From NCBI GenBank assembly GCA_016098155.1, contig JAAAJB010000428.1, forward strand, positions 5,257-28,238: DNA of 22,982 bases, read 5' to 3'. A program made the translations under genes and the position numbers. Below, piece by piece: positions 17,156 to 22,982 of the stretch (position 1 is the first letter of the stretch; every line of letters starts with the position of its first letter). Below the pieces are notes generated by a model. It ran no database searches. It saw only the letters and a list, made by a program, of their open reading frames with translations, and had not been told where the DNA came from. This stretch comes from Actinomortierella ambigua (Eukaryota; Mortierellomycota; Mortierellomycetes; Mortierellales; Mortierellaceae).

Positions 17156-18085
17156 TTAAAACCACTTGCGGTTGAAGAGTGCGGCGAAAGGAGAGTCAGG
17201 CTTAGGGTAAGCCAGTCTATACAGATGCGGAACAGAAAAAACGAGGCGTGTCAATATATCCGAGCAATTATACACATGTAAAATGTGAAGGGACAAATGA
17301 AAGATCCAGGTCCAGTGAGAGGCGCCTAATGTGCTCCATTCTGTCCACGATATCCTTTCTCTCAGATCAATGGTGCTGTTTGCGTGTCCATCGTCCCTGA
17401 TTCCCGCAAATACGTCTGCTCCTGGAAGATTGTCGATACTGATTCATCACGCGCAACTGATAGAAAGAAAGAAAGAGTAGCAGTGTCACAACAATCCCCG
17501 TTCTTTCCTCCAGTCGTATTTTTTTTTCTTCTTTTGTACCTGTTCGAGTTATCGGTCGAGTACTCGCGCTTCTCGCCACGAAGCCATCGTCCATTGAGCC
17601 TCCGTGCAGTCAGGGCATTGTTCTTTGTCTTTTGTCCACGGACGGGCAGGCCCATGGCATGTCGTCGACCGACATAGGAGCCGATAGAGCGGTGGTGCAG
17701 GATGTTGGCACGGATCTGCTTGCGGAGGTCCGACTCGATCTTCATGTCCGAGAGCAAGGTCGAGAGCTGGTTGATCTGGGACTCGGACAGCTCGGCGACC
17801 TTGGCCGTCTTGTGGATCGAGAGCGACGCCAGGATCTTGACCGACGTCTTTTGGCCGATGCCGTAGAAGAAGGGCAGTGCGTATTGCTAAGGTTCGTTCG
17901 GATATCCCCCCCAAGCGTGACAAAAAAAATAATAAAAAGAGGTTTGTGTGTAGTGAATGGTGAGTAATGGGATGTGAACTGGGTTTGGCTCGTCTCTCTT
18001 TGCAATGGTCCGGAATGGTGTCCACGGTGTGCATTCATACCACCAGCTTTTGGTCCGGCAGGTTGACACCCAACAAGTGCAGCAT
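17156..18085 (-). CDS. Mitochondrial small-subunit ribosomal protein uS13m
   Basis: uS13 lies in the head of the small ribosomal subunit and contacts the large subunit and P-site tRNA; this copy is the bacterial-type mitochondrial form (yeast Sws2). Exon 1, 18085-18041, gives MLHLLGVNLPDQKLV. Exon 2, 17886-17540, starts QYALPFFYGIGQKTSVKIL and contains the helix-turn-helix region and the basic RRHAMGLPVRGQKTKNNA signature of S13. The frame then runs on without homology, but an AACAG|GTACAA donor at 17540 joins in phase to a short terminal exon at 17216-17156. That exon reads RLAYPKPDSPFAALFNRKWF (first Arg codon split) and ends in TAA. Total 150 aa. Introns are 154 and 323 nt. The terminal exon is inferred from phase, acceptor TATAG and its protein-like C-terminus; unspliced read-through to 17362 is the alternative. 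The N-terminus resembles family members at the very first residues, so mitochondrial import would use an internal or uncleaved signal. Confidence 0.8.
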
Positions 18086-18308
18086 GATGTTCCCGAGTTG
18101 AAGTGAGTAGAGCTGAATGCTGGAATGACCCTGATCTTACGACGGAAAGCAATGTTTGTGAAGGCCGGTATTCACCTATGTTGGCGAAAAATCCAAAGCC
18201 ACAAATAAAGTCTGAGCAAAGTGAGCTTTGGCCCCCTTTGGAGGAGCCCCCCACATAACACCCTACCCCACTCTCCCCATCACCAATGCCTCCATACCCC
18301 CATCCCTA
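18086..18308. promoter_or_regulatory. Divergent promoter between uS13m and the zinc-finger gene
   Basis: Start codons at 18085 (minus) and 18309 (plus) are 223 bp apart, so both promoters must share this interval unless leaders are spliced. The right half is C/A-rich in the sense direction (CACCCTACCCCACTCTCCCC). No clear TATA box is seen for either gene. Confidence 0.5.
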
Positions 18309-19546
18309 ATGACGATGGATTCGCTGGCTCCTCCGAACATGACCTCCTCCGTGGAGGCCGGGACTATGAAGCTTGCCGAAAAAGTGGTAAAGCAGCGGAC
18401 GAGCTCTAATAGAAGGGACTGTTTGATGGTATGATCGGACTACAACGAGGTCACTCACTTTGAAAGGGGAATATTTTGCTTTTTCCTAGTCTGAGGGTCA
18501 TACCCTTGAGGCAAAAACCGCTGTCGCTGTCGGTGATGGGTTAGAGCTCACAAACACCTCTGTGCTGACCGATGCAGTTGGCAACACGGAAACCTCGGAT
18601 CATAGCAACGACGCTGGACGCTCTGTTCCTGTGGATGATGACGAGACAGAGTCAGAGGACGACCGAGTATGTGACCTATTTCTCCTCGTGTCTCGCTCTT
18701 TGGACGCATGTCCTCAACATGGAATAGATGACTGACATTTGTATTTCCTTTTTTTTTTTTCATTAGACAAGTAGGGCCATCTTACAAACGCAAAGACCTC
18801 GAGCGATCGTGGAAACTGAGGACGAGGCCCAACAGAAAGCCAGAGAGGATGTCGAGCAGTTTATCCAGAGCGTCATGCGGAGCGACCGATTTATCATTGA
18901 TTCAGCCGAACAGCTTGGGATCGCAAACGATGGCGCGCTGATGGTCGACCCTGAGCACGGCACGGTATCGTTTGTGCTGTGCGATAACCTGTACAAAGAC
19001 TGGCGCGAGGCCCACGAAAGACACACGCAGACAAAGTTCACCCAGACAAAGGCCCCCTACACGCTCAAGCAAGGGTTCAAGGATGGCTGGTCTCGCCACG
19101 AGCACATTTGTCATCGAGGCAAACCACCCACACTCCACCCGGAGCGTGTGAAGGGTGGCAAGACTGGGAAGCCAAGAAAGGCCCGACAGTGGACGTATTG
19201 CGGCTGCAAATCCTTTCTGCAGGCGTATCGCAAACAGCGCGAGGTGAGGAGGAGCGACGGGACCACGGAGATGGTGTGGGTCTATGACATCCTCTACATG
19301 TTTCGACACAACCATCCACTCGGCCAAAACAATGGGGTGGGTATACGTCGTCTCTCGCCAGAGATGAAGGAGCAGATCAGGATGCTTGCCCAGAATGGAC
19401 TCTCAGTTCAGGCCATCCATGCACAGCTGAATCGAGAGGTGAAGGCCCGACGACCGGCGATGCTTTGGGATGATCATGTCTACTATATGGATGTATACAA
19501 CATCGTGTACAAGGCGAATCCCAACAAGAGTCGCAAGGATACCTAA
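18309..19546 (+). CDS. FAR1/MULE-like WRKY-GCM1-type zinc-finger protein without transposase core
   Basis: Three exons (18309-18428, 18490-18666, 18767-19546), all phase 0, with a CTGAC branch site in the second intron, encode 358 aa. Residues 1-110 are acidic and polar (DDDETESEDD). Residues about 205-275 have a C..CxC..HxH arrangement (HIC at 214, YCGCKSF at 244-246, FRHNHPLG at 270-272). This resembles the zinc-binding N-terminal domain of FAR1/MULE transposases and their domesticated regulators. It is followed by a helical RLSPEMKEQIRMLAQNGLSVQAI segment and DVYNIVYKAN near the C-terminus, also typical just before the MULE transposase domain. The protein stops there, with no DDE catalytic domain or SWIM finger. 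It is either a domesticated DNA-binding regulator or a truncated transposase; clean splicing and no internal stops favour an expressed gene. Two in-frame ATGs (18309, 18315) could start it. Confidence 0.7.
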
Positions 19547-20002
19547 TAGAAGACGATGGGGCCATGGCGTCCCAATGATGATGCTTTTGCGAGCAGTATT
19601 CGACAACTACTCTCCATCTTGCTCGGCTTGATCTCTCGCGTTTGCCTCTGGTGTGCCATCTTTCTATGGTATCGAGCCACTTGATCGATCCATGTACTCT
19701 GTTCCTTCTCTGCGGGACTCAACTCACTGCAAGTTTATAGGTCAGAGCTCTCCTTTCGCGCGCAAGAATGCAATTTCGCATGCCCACTTGACCCCCCCTC
19801 CCACAGATATTTTTGCGAGAGATGACGGTTGGTCACTTTTGAGCCGGCATCCCAAGAGTCACTTGTAAAGTACTTCAAATTTGTATTGAAAGCCACAGGC
19901 CGTTTCTTTAGCCCCACTTTTTTTCAGTCGCGGGGATCCCTGCATCGCATTGCATCGTCTTCATCCCTTCATTGCATTTCATCACTCATACTTCATCACA
20001 CT
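19547..20002 (+). promoter_or_regulatory. Intergenic region upstream of MOCS2A
   Basis: No gene is supported. It holds the 3' flank of the zinc-finger gene (no AATAAA seen) and the MOCS2A promoter. A GTTTATAGG element at about 19733-19741 is TATA-like but far from the ATG. The sequence just before the start is CATC/TTCATC-rich, as in many fungal leaders. Confidence 0.4.
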
Positions 20003-20367
20003 ATGGCAGAGGTAGGGGAGTGAATGCTTTTTGTTATTTATCTGTACTAATTTTTTTCACGATCTGGGCGTTTTAACTCTTCGTATCTTTCCTCCTCTCT
20101 TTTCCTTCGCAAAAGACTCAAAGTTTTACTATGCTCTACTTTGCATCCGCCAAGGATGCCACACAGACAGATTCAGAGAAGATTGAATGGAGTCCGAGCC
20201 TTGACAGCACAAAACTGACGGCGTTGTTGGTCGAACGCCATCCAGCATTGAAGCCTATTCTTGCCATATCGATGTATGCCGTCAATATGGAGTACACAGA
20301 TGATCCAAGCTGGACAGTTCAGCCCAATGATGAAGTTGCCATTATCCCTCCTGTTAGTGGTGGATAA
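20003..20367 (+). CDS. MOCS2A: Molybdopterin synthase small subunit (MoaD/MOCS2A)
   Basis: This is the sulfur carrier of molybdenum-cofactor synthesis: its C-terminal Gly-Gly is adenylated and thiocarboxylated by a MOCS3-type enzyme, then donates sulfur to precursor Z in complex with the large subunit. Exon 1 (20003-20011) encodes only MAE. A 104-nt intron (GTAGGG...CTAAT branch...AAAAG) leads in phase 0 to exon 2 (20116-20367), reading TQSFTMLYFASAKDATQT and ending EVAIIPPVSGG, then TAA. Total 86 aa, the usual size. The strand start VLYFA-type, the helix LLVERHPAL, the ubiquitin-like fold pattern and terminal GG all match. Translation from the internal Met (20131) would lose only eight residues. 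It implies the organism uses Mo enzymes such as nitrate reductase or sulfite oxidase. Confidence 0.9.
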
Positions 20368-21990
20368 AGGGAGTGTGTTTTGGGGCCAAAAACAACTTTA
20401 TAAAAAAAAAATCAACAATACTGCCTGATGTTCAAAGCGATGGTTCTCTCTCTCCCCCTGTTTCCTTGTTGGATGGGTCTTTGAATGATGTATAAGAGGT
20501 GTTGCCCTCGTATGAAACTCAGCAACCTATGAGGAAGACCACCAAGCGATTAATCGGAGCGGGTTGCTCTGTGCTGCCTGAAAGTCCAACACGAAACAGG
20601 CCCATAACGGACGATCCACATCGGAGTGTTATGACACAGCACACACTCTGATCCAACAACGCCAAAAACTGGCGAAGAGACCAGAGCAAAATAATTGAAG
20701 AGACAAAAAAAAAGTTTGTGGTCTCTGTATTTAAGGGCAGGAGGCAACGGAAACGCCGCACCAAAGTGGCTTGCGGACAAAATAGAAAAAAAAAATCCAA
20801 AACGACTTTTTTTGTGGGATCTTCTACAAATGCAGAACATCAGGCATCTCGATCCCCATTGCACGTCACGGTCGATCTTTTTTTTTTTTCGGTATGGGTA
20901 CGAAACAAACCGATGCTCTCAATTGCCAGCAAAGTATTGTTGATGTTCTGAAGGAGGAAGAGAGATGAAGAGGGAGAGGGAGAGGGAGGGAAAGAGGAGG
21001 AGAAGGAAATACTTGACAACTCTTACCAAGTTGACTCCTCTCACACCAGTCTCGACCTTTTTTTTCTCACGCTTGCATCGTTACCGAACTTGCTTTATCA
21101 ACATCAGTTCGCCCATTGCCAATGATTAGGTAGTATGTAAAAGTATGACATGCATTGCCATGCAAAAAAGGGTACTTTTTTGTTTTTTTTCATGCCAAGA
21201 TAATCTTTCAGAGCATGTGGCCACAAGAGGCACGCGATGAGGCTAGTTTGCATGCAGCGAGTGGATGTGATGGACTCGAAGTAATTGACACCTTTAGTGT
21301 TGGCGAACAAGACCTCCCAAGGTAGGCTCCATCACATGATGCTGCATGGGTAAGACCATGATGGCACCTCGCAGAATAATTGCTGTGCTCTTGAAGGTAC
21401 CAGTTCGGCTTTGCTTAAGAGAGCGGAGCCAAAAAAAAAAAAAAAAAGAAAGCCCATATCGCTGAAGATCAGAAATCAGCACCCGAGGGTAGCGACTGAT
21501 GACCGTGCATTTTATTCGTTTTCCGAGGAGAAACGCCTCGGGGGGGATCACCCGATCACCCTTTTTTTTTCTTTCTTTCCTTCCCCTTCCCTCCCCTCTT
21601 CTGTGCATTTTGCATCGACATGCCTCTCATTTGATTCAATAGTGCAGGAACACGCGCGCGCGCGTCGTAGAACAAGTATCCTTTTACCAAACAGCCATAA
21701 AAAGAGGCGACAACTCAGGATCAAGGAGCACCTTCAAACGAACAAGGGTGTTGTAACCCCCCTTCTCCTTTCCTTTGGTGGAATAAAAGAATAATGGGCT
21801 TGTTCATGCTCTCGAGTGTTGCGGGCCCAGTTAGGGGGTCGGAGGACGCGTGAAAGAGGCGATCATCTGGCAAGGAGAGGATGAGGACAATCAACAAGGA
21901 CGGGGTGAGGGAGAGGGGGGTGGTTGCACACGAGTCTTTGTACGCTTATGGCACGCTTCAAAAATAGCTGGTTTGCCAATTCAGTGCCAA
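20368..21990. other. Long stretch without a supported gene
   Basis: It contains many homopolymers (A9 at about 20402, T12 near 20878, A18 near 21430), a purine-rich GAGAGGGAGA block (20955-21010) and a (CG)n run (21652-21664). Minus-strand frames at about 21425-21294 (STAIILRGAIMVLPMQHHVM) and 21310-21190 (GVNYFESITSTRCMQTSLIA) look protein-like, are collinear and are offset by a frameshift. They may be a relic of an unknown element, but I recognise no family. A 36-codon plus-strand ORF (21215-21325) overlaps them. No tRNA-like or rRNA sequence was noticed. Confidence 0.45.
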
Positions 21991-22120
21991 GGGACGCGGA
22001 TGGTCAGGTAGGGTCAACAGACAAGCAAAGCTAAAGAGTGAGGAGGCAGAAGCATGGGAACATGCTGTAATGTAGTAGTTGTCGTCGTCGCCGTAGTAGG
22101 AGTGGTACCCAGTGGTCATA

Positions 22121-22149
22121 GTGGTGGTGGTGGTGGTGGTGGTGGTGGT
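22121..22149. repeat. (GGT)n microsatellite
   Basis: About nine to ten tandem GGT units in non-coding DNA, preceded by a GTC/GTA-rich stretch (22080-22100). Confidence 0.9.
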
Positions 22150-22286
22150 CGCGACTGAACAAGTTTGAAGAGAGGCAGGGAGAGAGGGATGGAGGGGAGT
22201 TGGTGTTGAAAAAAAAAATGAGGGTCAGCCTCTGTTTCGACACATACACGGCTATTATTACCATACCTTCTATCCCTCTTGCGCCT

Positions 22287-22340
22287 CTTCTACTTCTTCT
22301 TTTCTTCTTTTTCTTCTTCTTCTTCTTCTTCTTCTTCTTC
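22287..22340. repeat. (CTT)n microsatellite
   Basis: Imperfect then perfect CTT repeats, more than ten units in the right part. The poly-Lys and poly-Phe frames they create on both strands are not genes. Confidence 0.9.
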
Positions 22341-22399
22341 CGCGTCCTTTCAACATTGCACACATTCAGCTCCAATCTCCAATCGATTCTTTGTGATTC

Positions 22400-22951
22400 A
22401 TGCAAGAATAGTCCCCCTCTTCCCCCCATAACAACAACAATAAGAATAACAGCACTTCACCTAAAGACAAACATTGCCCCCCCCCCTATCTCGCTCTATC
22501 TGTCTGTCTGTCTGTCTGTGTCCTAGACTCCCAACCAGCCAACCAGCAACCAACTGCTCTCAGCTTTCGATCCGCTCTAGCCTCCCCCTTGCCCTAATCT
22601 CGGCCCCTTTTCAGTCCCTCTCCCCCCCACTGCCGCCAACCCCACCTCCACTGCTACTACCCGCCAACCGTCTTTCGCGTGGATAGTCAGTTGTGTCATT
22701 GCTAAGAGTCCACCCACTTCCTGTTCATTGATCCGCTCGACTCATCTCGTGTCTGTGGTCGCGTCCGACTCCTGTGCTGCAATGAAACCCGCTTGGCCCT
22801 GTATGTCACCCCAGACCCAGCTCTGGAACCGAAGCATTCGCTCCAGAGAGCCAACTCATATTCAGGCAAAAAGTAATCACCCCCTTCAACCTCTTGCAGT
22901 GTGCCTCTCTCTCTGTCTGTCGCTCTATTTGTGTCCCTCTCTCTATCTCTC

Positions 22952-22982
<31 letters not shown>
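22400..22982 (+). promoter_or_regulatory. Pyrimidine-rich region, probable 5' flank of a gene beyond the window
   Basis: The sense strand is C/T-rich with a (TCTG)n tetranucleotide repeat (about 22497-22519), many CCAACC/CCTCC motifs and a final run of at least 25 Ts. An ATG at 22782 opens a frame (MKPAWPCMSPQ...) that stays open to the window edge, but it runs into CTCT and poly(T), so it is probably leader sequence. A CTCTTGCAG at about 22892-22900 resembles a 3' splice site. Composition resembles the BUD6 leader. Confidence 0.3.

Noticed and set aside
22031..22526. Poly-Lys, poly-His and poly-Phe frames on both strands
   Set aside because: They are translations of GGT and CTT microsatellites, not proteins.
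1..22982. CRISPR arrays, bacterial operons, phage genes
   Set aside because: No regularly spaced repeats or prokaryotic gene organisation; spliced genes and the families found are eukaryotic.

Overview
The window looks like nuclear DNA of an early-diverging, filamentous fungus. Genes are rich in short introns with GTRRGT donors and CTRAC-type branch sites. There are many long A/T homopolymers and microsatellites, and proteins have Ser-, Ala-Gln- and Pro-rich low-complexity segments. The gene set (cohesin loader, Bud6, SmB, mitochondrial uS13, MOCS2A, a FAR1/MULE-like zinc finger) fits Mortierellomycota or Mucoromycota. That placement is inference; no database search was possible. Gene models were built by joining exons by hand through splice sites, phase and remembered family motifs.

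Left part (1-4134) is gene-poor accessory DNA. It has possible 3' exons of an unrecognised gene at the edge (+). It also has a compact candidate gene on the minus strand for a 56-residue secreted peptide with six cysteines, with its own TATA box and AATAAA. A decayed Ty3/Gypsy-like pol fragment (retropepsin plus reverse transcriptase, +) ends about 135 bp before the first housekeeping gene.

Central part (4135-16832, all +) holds four genes. They are a nine-exon MAU2/Scc4 cohesin-loader subunit (701 aa), a five-exon Bud6/AIP3 actin and formin regulator (998 aa), the spliceosomal core protein SmB (about 235 aa, apparently with an ATG-only first coding exon), and an intronless 876-residue Ser-rich disordered protein of unknown function.

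Right part (17156-20367) starts with mitochondrial ribosomal protein uS13m on the minus strand, including a short terminal exon far from the main one. It shares a ~220 bp divergent promoter with a zinc-finger protein that resembles the N-terminal part of MULE transposases but lacks the transposase core. MOCS2A, the molybdopterin synthase small subunit, follows. From 20368 to the end I find no convincing gene; the last ~1 kb is pyrimidine- and microsatellite-rich, like the 5' flank of a gene beyond the window.

The genes do not form a pathway. They are independent eukaryotic transcription units. The most novel items are the small cysteine-rich secreted peptide, the truncated transposase-like zinc-finger protein and the Ser-rich orphan.
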